From contig JAPFFF010000020.1 of the NCBI GenBank assembly GCA_039105265.1, positions 1,443,001 through 1,507,000 of the forward strand: a stretch of 64,000 bases of DNA, in the 5' to 3' direction. Shown here piece by piece: positions 40,060 through 48,619 of the stretch. Made by a program: the position numbers and the translations under genes. Numbering within the stretch: position 1 is the stretch's first letter; every line of letters starts with the position of its first letter. The notes under the pieces are model-generated. The model did not search any database. It was given only the letters and a program-made list of their open reading frames with translations, and had not been told where the DNA came from. Origin of the DNA: Tritrichomonas musculus (lineage: Eukaryota; Parabasalia; Tritrichomonadida; Tritrichomonadidae).

Positions 40060-40350
40060 TTATGCTTTGACTAATTGTGCTAACTTCTTTAATTCCTCTA
40101 GCTCAGCCTTCTTTCTTAACCTGTATTCTTTTTGTTGCTTACGTCTTGCTTCTAATCGTTCCTCTGGTGTATTGTATTTGCTTTTTCTACCCCTCTTCTG
40201 TTTTTCAGGTGTTGGTTCAGTTTTGATTTCAGCTGGTGGCTCTCCCTCTAGTATATTTAACAAGTTCTCTTCTGATTTAGATTTGGATAGTTTCTTTACG
40301 ATGTCTGTTTTTTTGAATTGTGTAAGATCTAATTTATTAGTCATTTCCAT
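40060..40350 (-). CDS. Small basic protein, AT-hook/bZIP-like
   Basis: 96 aa from the ATG at 40350 (MEMTNKLDL...; the ATG at 40344 is an alternative). Residues about 50-60 give KQKRGRKSKY, close to an AT-hook core. It continues as a strongly basic helix and heptads (EARRKQQKEYRLRKKAELEELKKL) as in a bZIP. Probably binds DNA. It is convergent with the KilA-N gene, with the stops about 30 bp apart. Confidence 0.5.
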   Translation of the reverse strand: MEMTNKLDLTQFKKTDIVKKLSKSKSEENLLNILEGEPPAEIKTEPTPEKQKRGRKSKYNTPEERLEARRKQQKEYRLRKKAELEELKKLAQLVKA

Positions 40351-40380
40351 TTTCGTAAAAAATAAAATCTTCAAACAAAA

Positions 40381-40908
40381 CTACAAATTGACGGCATACT
40401 TTAAACACAGATGATATTTGTTAATTAATTCATTATATTCTCTATTGTATACTTGTTTGAAATCTGTGCATACCTCTCCATTATCATTCACTATTTTAAT
40501 ATTTTCTATCTTTCTAATTGGATTTGCTTTACCTGCACAACATCCAATGTCTTCATCAAGGCCTACCTCAACTGATTCTGCTTTTATGATGGCTTTGATA
40601 ATATTAGACAAAGCTGTAGCTGGTACGATGATACAATTTTTGGAAACCAGATTAGATAGCAAAGCCTTATCTTGATTCAACAATATATTGGCATATGTCT
40701 CAAGGATGACATATTTAACATCTTTTGCCTCATCCTCTGGATTTTCATCTAGTTCAACATTTCTTGTAATAACTATTTCTTCTTTTCCATCATCTCTTTT
40801 GTTTATGATGATATTGTTATTGATATTTGATGTTGATTGGGCAGCAGCTTGGGGTTCTAATGATAAATTAGCATTTATTCCTTGATTATTTGCTCGTTTC
40901 TTAATCAT
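40381..40908 (-). CDS. Maverick protein of unknown function
   Basis: 175 aa starting MIKKRANNQGINANLSLEPQ. An N-terminal polar linker leads to a helical middle (YVILETYANILLNQDKALL) and a Cys pair (GCCAG). The frame is intact. AAAAAAAT on the + strand (ATTTTTTT on the gene's strand) lies about 10 bp before the start, as for other genes of this block, suggesting coordinated expression with virion genes. No family recognised. Confidence 0.5.
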   Translation of the reverse strand: MIKKRANNQGINANLSLEPQAAAQSTSNINNNIIINKRDDGKEEIVITRNVELDENPEDEAKDVKYVILETYANILLNQDKALLSNLVSKNCIIVPATALSNIIKAIIKAESVEVGLDEDIGCCAGKANPIRKIENIKIVNDNGEVCTDFKQVYNREYNELINKYHLCLKYAVNL

Positions 40909-40932
40909 TTGTTTCCCAAAAAAATCTTTTAA

Positions 40933-41358
40933 TTAATAGATAATATTCTCTATTTTAACTTTATGTTGAGGACCATAAATGACTCTACCTTTATCTTTTT
41001 CATTCATGGCACCTTGAATTGGTTCTTTTAATGGTTTCTTTAAATATGGTGGAAGGATTGGTGCTTTAGGAGCTCTATCATTTCTTAAGTATTGCCAATT
41101 ATCTGTCATCTGTACTGGTGGTTCAATTGATGGTTTTGTTCTATGTTGATTGCTCTTTGGTGGTTTCACTGTTTCCTGTTGATGTATTTTTATTTTTGGT
41201 CTATTGATGTATGGATTAAATGTAACCGAATATGTATTATCATTGGTGAAGACACCATAGTCCTCAAATTGGATGTCTTTCTCTATTCTTGTCCCTTCAT
41301 TAAAACCCATGCCTTCTGCTCCAATAATTGTACTGTTAGGATTTCTGTATTTATTCAT
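40933..41358 (-). CDS. Maverick protein of unknown function, proline-rich
   Basis: 141 aa starting MNKYRNPNSTIIGAEGMGFN. The second half is rich in Pro and Lys (KAPILPPYLKKPLKEPIQG), with no predicted membrane segment. The ATTTTTTTGGAAAGGAA leader directly precedes the ATG. Its place between other small genes and the capsid gene suggests a minor virion or scaffold role, by inference. Confidence 0.5.
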   Translation of the reverse strand: MNKYRNPNSTIIGAEGMGFNEGTRIEKDIQFEDYGVFTNDNTYSVTFNPYINRPKIKIHQQETVKPPKSNQHRTKPSIEPPVQMTDNWQYLRNDRAPKAPILPPYLKKPLKEPIQGAMNEKDKGRVIYGPQHKVKIENIIY

Positions 41359-41386
41359 TTCCTTTCCAAAAAAATTTTAATTCCTT

Positions 41387-41839
41387 TTACTCTAGAACTA
41401 GCTCCTGATGCTCTCCAATGAATAATTCAGGAGTATTTAATTGGTATTTCTCTCTCAGCTGACTAATTAATTCTTTTGTTTGTTTTGTTACATTTTCTAT
41501 GGAATAATTGTAATAACTATGTTCCTCATAATTTTGTTCTAGATTTGAACCATTAACAAAGAATTCATTCATCTTGTAATTTAATCTTCTTCTAGAATTG
41601 ATGCTAAGTATTATATGCTCAATTTCAAATTCCTTGATTTTGTCAGGATATATTCTCCATGTTGTTTTATCACTCTTGAGTGAAATATAAATGACCTTTG
41701 CTAAGTAATTATTTCTTGATAGTTGGATTGGATATTTATCACAGAGGATGGCAAAATTACATTCTTTGAAATCTTCTGGTTTATCAGCGAGGGAGATAAT
41801 GTTGTTGATATAATCATAGACCTTAAATTGCTCTTGCAT
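41387..41839 (-). CDS. Maverick protein of unknown function
   Basis: 150 aa from the ATG at 41839 (MQEQFKVYDYINNIISLADK). A TTG-initiated extension to 41881 is rejected; it would nearly touch the capsid stop. It is mixed alpha/beta with a central strand-rich part (NYLAKVIYISLKSDKTTWRI) and a helical C-terminus. I looked for an adenain-type His-Asp/Glu-Cys arrangement and did not find it. It sits directly downstream of the capsid gene (45 bp). Confidence 0.5.
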   Translation of the reverse strand: MQEQFKVYDYINNIISLADKPEDFKECNFAILCDKYPIQLSRNNYLAKVIYISLKSDKTTWRIYPDKIKEFEIEHIILSINSRRRLNYKMNEFFVNGSNLEQNYEEHSYYNYSIENVTKQTKELISQLREKYQLNTPELFIGEHQELVLE

Positions 41840-41884
41840 TTCTGTAAAGATAAAATAATGAAAAAAATAATAACTTGACAAAAT

Positions 41885-43528
41885 TTACTCTCTGGACGTA
41901 AGGTCATATGAACCCAATCTTACGAGTGGTGGCTGACCATTTTGTTGTACAAGAATAGATATTGAAGAATCAAATAAAACACATAATAATGGTGGTGTAT
42001 CAACTTTATCAGCAAATGTACCTGCACCTGTATTTTGAGTAATATTCATTTCAAAGTTAATTGGAGACAAAGATGTGAGCCCTTGCTGGAATGTATTATC
42101 AGTTTCAGTTGCTAAGCCAATAAAGAAGTTGGTTCTGTCATTCGAATAGAGGCCTGTGTTATCAAAATATTTATCATTATTAGTCAATGATGCTACTACT
42201 TCTTTGTTGAATCCTGATTGTGTTGAGTTCATATTCATTGCAATAAATTCCGGATAGAGTCCATCAGTACCAAATGGTTTTGCAGGAATATTTCCGAAGG
42301 CACCACAATTCAAAGTAAATGATTTAAACAATGGATTCTTGAAAACGGTGTGATGAGTATGCTTAAGAGGGAATAAACAAAATATTGAGTCAACAAAACG
42401 AGGAGTTAATGTTATTGTTGTTTTATCACTATCATTCTTTAAACTCTTGGTAGTTGTGTAGCAGGCAAGGGTTTGAGTAGGAAATGTTAATGGATTAGAT
42501 GGATTACTATAGCGTTGAACAAGCATATTATAAACATTATTTTCGATTCCAAAACATGGTATAATAGAGAGGCAATCTGTTACTTTATAATCACTGACAA
42601 GAAATGTTCTTTCACTACTTTGAATTGTTATTATTGTTCCTTTCGTTTCTACATCACTAGAATTTTCCTTATTAGTCCAGCATGTTATAGGTTCACCTAT
42701 CTGTACAAATTCTGTAGTGATTTTTTGGAAATTAATTTTAGCAAATTCATTTGGATTGTTTCTTAAATTCATGTCTGGTCCAACAGGACAGCAAACCATT
42801 CCTGCACAAGAGAAATATAACCTCAATTCCAGTTTGCCAGCAAATGCAGGGAGATATTTAATATTAGATAATGGTAAGAATCTTTTGATATCTATTTTTA
42901 ATGGTATCTTTATTTTCTTTTCAGTTATGAATGTAGGAGTGTAAGTTCCATCTGCTTTTACAGTTAGTTCATGCCACTCAACTTCAACGCCACATTTATT
43001 ATTATTTCTTCCATTCCAAACATCTTTATGTCTTGCTTTCGAATAAACATCAGACCTCTTAATCAATTCATTATCGCAACAAGATGTTAAAAATGATTCT
43101 TCTATAGCAAAGTTTTGGGTGTATATTGATATACCATTACTAACTATTTCATATTTTTCAACGGCGTCCCTCGCATCTTTAAATCCAAACCATACTTTAT
43201 CAAAATATGTACCTTTAGTTTCGGTATCGGTAATAATACTGGTATCACTAAATGCTATATCATTTTTAATTTTTATTGTAGCTTCCAATTCAGCTTTGAT
43301 GAAACCATTATATAAATCAGCTGTGTTCTGAGATGTTGGACTAATAATGACACTAGTGAATGAACCACTTTGAATAGGGGGTGATGGTGAGTAAGATGTC
43401 TGTGGATTAATGGTATACTGTTTATTGGTATCACTTAACGCAATACAATTATCAACAACATCAAAGTATTGTGCTATTTGAGTTAATGCTTCTCCGCTTG
43501 TTCTAAAATTCTGTTCCGAATTTAACAT
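41885..43528 (-). CDS. Probable major capsid protein (double jelly-roll type)
   Basis: 547 aa, strand-rich almost throughout, with no membrane segment or enzymatic motif. It is the longest structural-type gene next to the packaging ATPase block. Length fits the 500-650 aa of Polinton major capsid proteins, which form a double jelly roll, and gene order fits too. Segments such as YLPAFAGKLELRLYFSCAGM (about residues 220-240) look like jelly-roll strands. The identification rests on length, composition and context rather than on a motif. ATTTTTTTCAAAAGAAC precedes the start. Confidence 0.65.
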   Translation of the reverse strand: MLNSEQNFRTSGEALTQIAQYFDVVDNCIALSDTNKQYTINPQTSYSPSPPIQSGSFTSVIISPTSQNTADLYNGFIKAELEATIKIKNDIAFSDTSIITDTETKGTYFDKVWFGFKDARDAVEKYEIVSNGISIYTQNFAIEESFLTSCCDNELIKRSDVYSKARHKDVWNGRNNNKCGVEVEWHELTVKADGTYTPTFITEKKIKIPLKIDIKRFLPLSNIKYLPAFAGKLELRLYFSCAGMVCCPVGPDMNLRNNPNEFAKINFQKITTEFVQIGEPITCWTNKENSSDVETKGTIITIQSSERTFLVSDYKVTDCLSIIPCFGIENNVYNMLVQRYSNPSNPLTFPTQTLACYTTTKSLKNDSDKTTITLTPRFVDSIFCLFPLKHTHHTVFKNPLFKSFTLNCGAFGNIPAKPFGTDGLYPEFIAMNMNSTQSGFNKEVVASLTNNDKYFDNTGLYSNDRTNFFIGLATETDNTFQQGLTSLSPINFEMNITQNTGAGTFADKVDTPPLLCVLFDSSISILVQQNGQPPLVRLGSYDLTSRE

Positions 43529-43551
43529 GTTCTTTTGAAAAAAATAAAAAT

Positions 43552-44148
43552 TTAATATATATCAGAGAAAATATTATTCCTTCTTCTTGATAATTGTTGA
43601 CGAGGCGGCACTGGTTCTGGTTCTTCATCATCTGATTCTAGTTCATTGGGCTGCTGAATATATTGCGGCAGCTTCGCTGACTCTTGCTGAAGAGCAAGCG
43701 GCTGAGTATATTGATTTCTTTTATATAGCTCCTTATTCATCACCTCTCTTATCATTTTCTTTTGCTCTTTCTTTTCTCTTTTCATTCTCATCTCTTGTCC
43801 TAATGCACGTAATTCAGATAGTATTTCAAAATTAATATCACTAATGGAGGAGCTAGCATCGCTTTGCAAACCATTAATTACTTGTTTCTTGACTGGCTTT
43901 TTCTTAATTATTGGTTGTGGCTCAGGCTCTTTAATGTCTTCCTCTTCTTTTAGCTCTGGTTGTGGTTCTATTTTATTGGGCTCTTCTTTCGATTCAACAG
44001 TTGACTTCGCTAAAGGTTCTGTTCTTCTTTTCACTATATACTTATTCTCTTTTTTGGTGGGAAGCACATCCCAGTCAGGGTCATCTCTACCATTTAACCA
44101 ATTTTGTATCACTTGTAATCTTTTCGAACCTGTCAAATGCTTAGACAT
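43552..44148 (-). CDS. Maverick protein of unknown function, charged and coiled-coil
   Basis: 198 aa starting MSKHLTGSKRLQVIQNWLNG. A Glu/Pro/Lys-rich middle (KEEEDIKEPEPQPIIKKKPV) leads to a coiled-coil (ILSELRALGQEMRMKREKKE, about residues 110-150) and a Gln/Pro-rich end closing SRRRNNIFSDIY. It lies 23 bp upstream of the capsid gene start. This is the kind of position where a scaffold or cement protein would be. ATTTTTTT lies about 10 bp before its ATG. Confidence 0.5.
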   Translation of the reverse strand: MSKHLTGSKRLQVIQNWLNGRDDPDWDVLPTKKENKYIVKRRTEPLAKSTVESKEEPNKIEPQPELKEEEDIKEPEPQPIIKKKPVKKQVINGLQSDASSSISDINFEILSELRALGQEMRMKREKKEQKKMIREVMNKELYKRNQYTQPLALQQESAKLPQYIQQPNELESDDEEPEPVPPRQQLSRRRNNIFSDIY

Positions 44149-44202
44149 TTAATTATTAAAAAAATCAATTTATTGAGTTTTATTGAGTATTCTTGAGTTT
44201 TC

Positions 44203-44703
44203 CTAATGTTTTTTGGATTTTTCTTTTTTAGCTCCTTTCTTTTTTGTTTTTGTCTTTCTAACTCTATTCTCAAAGTCCATTTCATTTCTAAAGACTGTTG
44301 GCTTAATTTGATATGGGTCATATCTATAATTAATCTTATCAATAGCACTATGTTTTAAAGGTAGAATGTTGCCATATGATGTTAATGTTTGTTGATTAAC
44401 TGGCTGCTCTAACTGATTCTTCATCTTCTCCATATATGTTTTATATGTATCTGTCTCTACCTTTTTCATTTCACTAGCTTCTTTCGCAGCTTTATCTTCA
44501 TTATAATTTTGTCCAATTCCAGCTGCTGTATTTAATACTTTACCAACTGCACCAGCAAAAGGGACTCCTACTGCTCCTAACATTTCAGCACCCTTCCCTA
44601 AGCCTGTTAATACATTTTGATGCTCGCCTAACCATTTTCCTGCTTGACCAACTCCTTCTTGTACTTTATTCCATCCATTGCTAATAAATTCTTTAAATCC
44701 CAT
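44203..44703 (-). CDS. Small virion-type protein with amphipathic N-terminus (pVI-like candidate)
   Basis: 166 aa. Residues 1-30 form an amphipathic helix with spaced Trp (FKEFISNGWNKVQEGVG, AGKWLGEH). A Gly/Ala-rich weakly hydrophobic stretch follows (about 38-65, GAEMLGAVGVPFAGAVGKVL), and the C-terminus is very basic (KTKTKKKGAKKEKSKKH). This resembles the layout of adenovirus protein VI and similar membrane-active minor capsid proteins. It is a layout similarity only. It lies between the ATPase and the virion genes. Confidence 0.4.
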   Translation of the reverse strand: MGFKEFISNGWNKVQEGVGQAGKWLGEHQNVLTGLGKGAEMLGAVGVPFAGAVGKVLNTAAGIGQNYNEDKAAKEASEMKKVETDTYKTYMEKMKNQLEQPVNQQTLTSYGNILPLKHSAIDKINYRYDPYQIKPTVFRNEMDFENRVRKTKTKKKGAKKEKSKKH

Positions 44704-44759
44704 CTTAAATCTTTAATAAATAATAAAATTAAGCCTCAATAACATAGAACAAGTAAGGT

Positions 44760-45635
44760 TTAGCTCTCAAAGTAATATTTATTTGCAGACAAATTCATAA
44801 CAAACCTCTCGTGAGGGTCTTGATGGTTCAAATACTCTTGAACAGTCTTCTTGATATTCAGATTATTATTCGTTTGTTGAAGCAATGATGTAAAATCTTC
44901 CTCACTAAATCCACTATAGCACACTATATCTGTAGCTAATCTTTTAGCGTTCATGTGGACAAATCGAATGGTTTGAAATGCGAGGATGACTGTTAAATTA
45001 TAATGTCTAGTCTTGGTTATTAATCTTAAGAATTCACTATTGGAATGTATGACTAAATCTGAACCAGCGATATCATCAAGGATTAATAATGTATTATACG
45101 GATACTCATTTGTTTGGTATTTTTCTAATTTATGTGCTATATATATGATTCGGTCATTAAGGTCTTGCAATGAATGCTTATTAATTATTCTTTCCATTTC
45201 TTCACTTGTTTCTTTCATTCTTGACATTACATGCTTTACCATCGCGTAATATTTCATCTTTCTCTTCAAATGGCGCTTTAAATAATCCATCAATTGGTCT
45301 TCAGATAAATATACAATCGGTGTATTCACATTCTTGCATAATGTTTCCCCTGTTTTATCAAATTTCCCAGAAGTAGAGCAGTAAATAATTTTTTGGTAAT
45401 ATGGCTTTTGAAATAATCTCTCAGTAATCATTATATGTTTCCATATAAAATATGATTTACCACTACCTGGTTTGCCTATAAGAAAATAAATTCCGTTCGT
45501 GCTGAATGGATAATCTTTAGATAGTGGTTTTATTAGCGCTCCTTCAATTTCTCGTTGATTCTTTCGTAATGTCTCTTTAATTAAGTCTTCTGTTTTTCTA
45601 ATTATTTCCTTAGTTGTCAATTTCTTTCTTGACAT
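44760..45635 (-). CDS. Packaging-type ATPase (FtsK/HerA superfamily)
   Basis: 291 aa. Walker A is GKPGSGKS (residues 54-61) and Walker B is LLILDD (183-188), followed by IAGSD. A conserved sensor-like region (RHYNLTVILAFQT) follows about 25-30 residues later, with Gln at its end. Size and spacing fit the A32-like genome-packaging ATPases of Polintons and related viruses, which pump DNA into capsids. It starts 10 bp from the integrase stop, so the two are probably co-transcribed. Confidence 0.85.
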   Translation of the reverse strand: MSRKKLTTKEIIRKTEDLIKETLRKNQREIEGALIKPLSKDYPFSTNGIYFLIGKPGSGKSYFIWKHIMITERLFQKPYYQKIIYCSTSGKFDKTGETLCKNVNTPIVYLSEDQLMDYLKRHLKRKMKYYAMVKHVMSRMKETSEEMERIINKHSLQDLNDRIIYIAHKLEKYQTNEYPYNTLLILDDIAGSDLVIHSNSEFLRLITKTRHYNLTVILAFQTIRFVHMNAKRLATDIVCYSGFSEEDFTSLLQQTNNNLNIKKTVQEYLNHQDPHERFVMNLSANKYYFES

Positions 45636-45645
45636 TTATATGTGG

Positions 45646-46728
45646 TTAAATCCATTTCCTGATATTTGATGGTATATTTTTTTGTTTGCTCCAGTAATCC
45701 ATCTCAAGATTGGATAATTTAGTTGGTGCTCCCTCTCGTAAATTTTTAGCTGGAATTACATCTTCTGTTCCCTCGCTATATTTTATTTTATATTTATTCT
45801 TAGCTGCATCATAAGAAATAATCTTCTCAACTATACCTCTCTTGCCTCCCTTCAGTGTTTGCGCTATATTTTTATTTTGTGTTTTTATTAGTCTGTATCC
45901 TGGCAGCTTGTCAATTGATTCATCTTTAGACTTAACTATAAATTGATTTCCAGCCTTGGAATCAACTATGTATGCCTCTTTGCTGACCCTATTTCTGCGC
46001 TTCGAAAATGGCTCCTTAGCTTGAATAATTCTAACTCTATCATTTGGTTTGAAATCATAGGGATTATTTTGTGATTTGGTTTTTACATATTCTTTTTCAT
46101 CTTTTTCTGTCATTTCATTTGGTATTTTATAGTCTAGTGACCTGTGGGGAGAATTATTGTATGAATCTATTAAACCATTCATCTCTTGTTCTCCAATATA
46201 TCTATTCTCACCTACCATATCTCTTATTGTTCTCATGAATCTATTTATAATACCTAGAACATTATGGTTATTGTCTTCTGTTGTATTGTATATTATATCA
46301 TTTGATTTCATCAGTTGCAATACATCGTTGGACAAATAAGCAGCATCTTGGTCTGATGTTATAGAATAGACATCTGGTTCTTCTTCAAAAAATTTGTTAA
46401 GTGCTTTGGCTACTTCTTTTGCACCCTTCCCCTTCATTGGATAGCTATATGCTTTTCTCGTGTTAATATTAATTAACATCAAATAATTTAATCCATCCTT
46501 GGTTTTGTCATTTATGAATGTGTCCATTTGGTATCCACCTGAATGCTTCGAATAGATGTTCATGAATTTTGCCTTTGGTACTTTAACATCATGAACCACT
46601 TTCTTTAAATAATTCAATGCCTCCTCTTCTGTGAATCCATAGCGTTTTGCAAGAGGGACAAATTTAGATGGTGTCTTCCACGGAAAAAAATGGTGGAGCT
46701 CCTCAATAGTTTTATATTGTTTGTTCAT
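45646..46728 (-). CDS. Maverick retroviral-type integrase with Asn in place of the catalytic Glu
   Basis: 360 aa. The RNase-H-like core spans about residues 60-200. Asp69 is in YQMDTF and Asp126 in SITSDQDAA. The third catalytic position, 36 residues later, is Asn162 in LGIINRFMRT, where ERF is expected. The C-terminal part has an SH3-like region (NDRVRIIQAKEPFSKRRNRV) and a chromo/Tudor-like barrel (GIVEKIISYDAAKNKYKIKY) that could target chromatin. The protein inserts the element and makes the 5-bp target duplication. The frame is intact. Whether D-D-N is active, or typical for trichomonad elements, cannot be decided from one copy. Confidence 0.85.
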   Translation of the reverse strand: MNKQYKTIEELHHFFPWKTPSKFVPLAKRYGFTEEEALNYLKKVVHDVKVPKAKFMNIYSKHSGGYQMDTFINDKTKDGLNYLMLININTRKAYSYPMKGKGAKEVAKALNKFFEEEPDVYSITSDQDAAYLSNDVLQLMKSNDIIYNTTEDNNHNVLGIINRFMRTIRDMVGENRYIGEQEMNGLIDSYNNSPHRSLDYKIPNEMTEKDEKEYVKTKSQNNPYDFKPNDRVRIIQAKEPFSKRRNRVSKEAYIVDSKAGNQFIVKSKDESIDKLPGYRLIKTQNKNIAQTLKGGKRGIVEKIISYDAAKNKYKIKYSEGTEDVIPAKNLREGAPTKLSNLEMDYWSKQKNIPSNIRKWI

Positions 46729-46737
46729 TTTGATGAT

Positions 46738-47283
46738 TTATAAAAATAGCCTGGATAGCTTTTTAACATTTAGATTTCTTTTTTTATTGTTTACATCTCT
46801 CATATTAACATATTTGCCTTTTACTTTGTATAATATTCTATAGTTTGCTCCTGTATCATAATAAATATTTAAGTCATGGTCAATATAATAATCCTCAAAC
46901 TCCCATCCATTATATTCATCAATTACTTCAGCATTTTCTGGTAATTCATCAACATATTGTGCTTCAACACCATTATAACTTAGTCTATTCTTATTATTTA
47001 TTGAATTATCACACCATCTTAAGTTATCTATTCTATTATCTGTTCTGATATGATTTCTGTGGTCAACCTGTGGAAAGTTGTTTGGATTAGGGATAAATTG
47101 TAAAGCTATCAATCTGTGCTTTTTGTATGGATAAGAATGTAGAGAAACAACAACATATCCATATGCATCAATCCTTTCATTTACAATTTGTTGATTGCTT
47201 TTCTTTCTGATAACATTGGGGTATTCTACCATTATTTCATACTCATCTTCAAAATCAAGTAGAGGGACAAAATCAGTTGTCAT
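46738..47283 (-). CDS. HNH endonuclease (NUMOD4/HNH_3 type)
   Basis: 181 aa. An N-terminal segment (IRKKSNQQIVNERIDAYGYV) leads to the HNH core: KHRLIALQFIP, VDHRNHIRTDN and RIDNLRWCD, with His and Asn residues in the usual places. The C-terminal part is of unknown fold. Such nucleases are typical of phage and mobile-element homing enzymes. It lies 9 bp upstream of the integrase start on the same strand. It might cut target DNA, help resolve replication ends, or be a passenger. Confidence 0.8.
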   Translation of the reverse strand: MTTDFVPLLDFEDEYEIMVEYPNVIRKKSNQQIVNERIDAYGYVVVSLHSYPYKKHRLIALQFIPNPNNFPQVDHRNHIRTDNRIDNLRWCDNSINNKNRLSYNGVEAQYVDELPENAEVIDEYNGWEFEDYYIDHDLNIYYDTGANYRILYKVKGKYVNMRDVNNKKRNLNVKKLSRLFL

Positions 47284-47302
47284 TTATGATGGCGATAAAA
47301 TT

Positions 47303-48619
47303 TTAAATGTAAAGCATCTTCTTGTATGGCAAGAATATCATTTCAATTTTAAATGATTCGTTATTTGGAATCAGAATTGGGATGTTATTATGTCTACCAG
47401 AATAAAAATCAATCCAAAATCTTTGGTCTGTTGAGTTCAGCTTAAAGTATTTGATAGGGTTGAAATATATCTGACTATTACCTAAATAATATTTATTTGA
47501 TTGTTCTGCTATTGATGAATATACAGCACAAGAATGCCTATCCCATACATTTTTGAATCTTAGCTCTCTCATCCACTTGCCTTCATACCTAATGATATTT
47601 CCATCTTTATCTATGACTGGTTTGCTTAAATCCATGAAATCCTCTGGATGGTTATTGAATGGCTCATAACCAATATTATAAACATCATCAAAATCAAATC
47701 GTCGATATGGAGATTTATTATTTGGTGGTCTAACTCTAAAGCTAATTGATAGGTCCACATAATAGTTTTTATATTTACTGTCTTTGACTAGCTCACCATT
47801 AGTAGGTGAATAAAATATCTCATAGAACATATTGTCATCATAATTGTAGAAGCCATCTGTTTGAACATCCCTTCGTCTTAATCCTTCTTTTTCTTCAATA
47901 AATATGGGTTTCAATTCATTTAATTTCATTTCTTCTCTAATTCTTTCCATCTCTTTATCATTATCATTAATAGCTTTTCTATTTTTTTCGAAATCTTCTT
48001 TGGCTTTGTTGAGTTGTTTTTGTAGGTCAGCTTTAACTGTGTCATCATCTGTTTCGAAAATTTTTGCTATTAAGTTATCTATTTTTTTTTCTAACACATC
48101 ATGTTCAGTTACCAAATTTGTTTGTTCTATGCTTAACTTTGTTTCTTGGTCATACAAATTGGAATTATGCTCTTTATTGATTTTATCAGCTATTTTATTA
48201 AATTCTTTAAACTTAGCTTCAATAGCTGCTCTCATATCATTCCACACTTCGCTTAAATCATTCTCTTGATTTAACCATGAATTTATACTAATAAATACCT
48301 CACTCTTTTTGTCTTCTTCAATAGCTTTGTATATTTGGTCATCTGTGAATTTTGGATTATCCTTTTGAATTGCATGATAATCATCTCGTCTATATTTTCT
48401 AACTCCAAGCGTGAATTCTATCTTTCTTCTTCTTGCCAACATAAATATATTTCGGACACCAATAATAGATTCACCTCTATTTGATGTACACCATTCTTGA
48501 GGGAAATTAAAGTAGTATCTATTAAATTTGGAAGGGTCTTGTTGTCCATCTTCAAGAAAGTAGGCATATTCAATGGCAATCGGTGTTTGTTCTTCAGCTG
48601 GATTGAGCGTCGGGTACAT
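47303..48619 (-). CDS. Probable minor capsid (penton-type) protein
   Basis: 438 aa from the ATG at 48619 (MYPTLNPAEEQ...). The longer frame opens with a TTG at 48682 and is not used. A strand-rich start is followed by a long coiled coil (about residues 110-220: KINKEHNSNLYDQETKLSIE and onwards) and a strand-rich C-terminal domain (QIYFNPIKYFKLN, NIPILIPNNESFKIEMIFLPYKK) that could be a single jelly roll. Polintons normally carry such a minor capsid gene, and no other candidate is in the element. Its promoter and first 14 codons lie inside the TIR. Assignment is by structure-like pattern and elimination. Confidence 0.4.
   Translation of the reverse strand: MYPTLNPAEEQTPIAIEYAYFLEDGQQDPSKFNRYYFNFPQEWCTSNRGESIIGVRNIFMLARRRKIEFTLGVRKYRRDDYHAIQKDNPKFTDDQIYKAIEEDKKSEVFISINSWLNQENDLSEVWNDMRAAIEAKFKEFNKIADKINKEHNSNLYDQETKLSIEQTNLVTEHDVLEKKIDNLIAKIFETDDDTVKADLQKQLNKAKEDFEKNRKAINDNDKEMERIREEMKLNELKPIFIEEKEGLRRRDVQTDGFYNYDDNMFYEIFYSPTNGELVKDSKYKNYYVDLSISFRVRPPNNKSPYRRFDFDDVYNIGYEPFNNHPEDFMDLSKPVIDKDGNIIRYEGKWMRELRFKNVWDRHSCAVYSSIAEQSNKYYLGNSQIYFNPIKYFKLNSTDQRFWIDFYSGRHNNIPILIPNNESFKIEMIFLPYKKMLYI

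Noticed and set aside
41387-41839. Adenovirus-type maturation protease
   Set aside because: No ordered His, Asp/Glu and Cys in suitable contexts.
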